A stretch of DNA of 5,626 nt from Desulfurococcales archaeon (GTDB lineage: Archaea; Thermoproteota; Thermoprotei_A; Sulfolobales; Desulfurococcaceae), in contig JALWQP010000067.1 in assembly GCA_027083045.1 (NCBI GenBank), positions 295 through 5,920 of the forward strand. Reading direction: 5' to 3'. Positions 5,623 through 5,626 of this stretch are shown in pieces. The notes below the pieces were generated by a model. The model saw only the letters and a list, made by a program, of their open reading frames with translations, did not search any database and was not told the DNA's origin. The number at the start of each line of letters is the position of its first letter. The stretch's first letter is position 1. A program made the translations under genes and the position numbers.

Positions 5623-5626
5623 CCAG

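Overview
The window looks like chromosomal DNA from a hyperthermophilic or thermophilic crenarchaeon, most likely of Desulfurococcales type. The grounds are an archaeal gene set (Hjc resolvase, a free-standing AlaX editing protein, a short Lrp/AsnC regulator), AT-rich archaeal-style promoters, heavy use of AGG/AGA and ATA codons, GGAGG-type ribosome binding sites, and TTG or GTG start codons in most genes. The assignment is an inference from these traits; no rRNA is present to settle it. I see no insertion sequences, tRNAs, rRNAs or CRISPR repeats.

Layout. Positions 1-2810 hold a leftward operon: feoA (GTG start, 2810), feoB (TTG start, 2572, overlapping feoA by 20 bp) and, 39 bp further on, hjc, which runs off the left edge. 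Its promoter, near 2859-2867, is followed at the predicted transcription start by an 18-bp inverted repeat (2827-2844) that closely matches the classical DtxR/IdeR 'iron box'. Divergent from it, 2940-3635 encodes a small VTT/DedA-like membrane protein. That gene converges on, and overlaps by 14 bp, a second leftward unit: an Lrp/AsnC regulator (4854-4408) followed by alaX (about 4365-3622). The last codons and stop of the Lrp gene lie in a perfect 21-bp tandem duplication (4384-4425). Its promoter carries nested palindromes (4897-4919). Divergent from that, 4996/5008-5622 encodes a 204-208 residue protein that I do not recognise with confidence.

How the parts fit. FeoA and FeoB form the ferrous iron importer, and the iron box suggests repression when iron is plentiful. 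Lrp plus AlaX looks like a small amino-acid-related unit: AlaX clears mis-charged tRNA(Ala), and the Lrp protein probably controls its own promoter through the palindrome. The VTT protein and the unrecognised protein are each transcribed divergently from a regulated promoter. The most interesting points are the iron box, which shares an identical 9-bp half-site with the lrp promoter, the tandem duplication around the lrp stop, and a junction resolvase placed behind an iron uptake operon.
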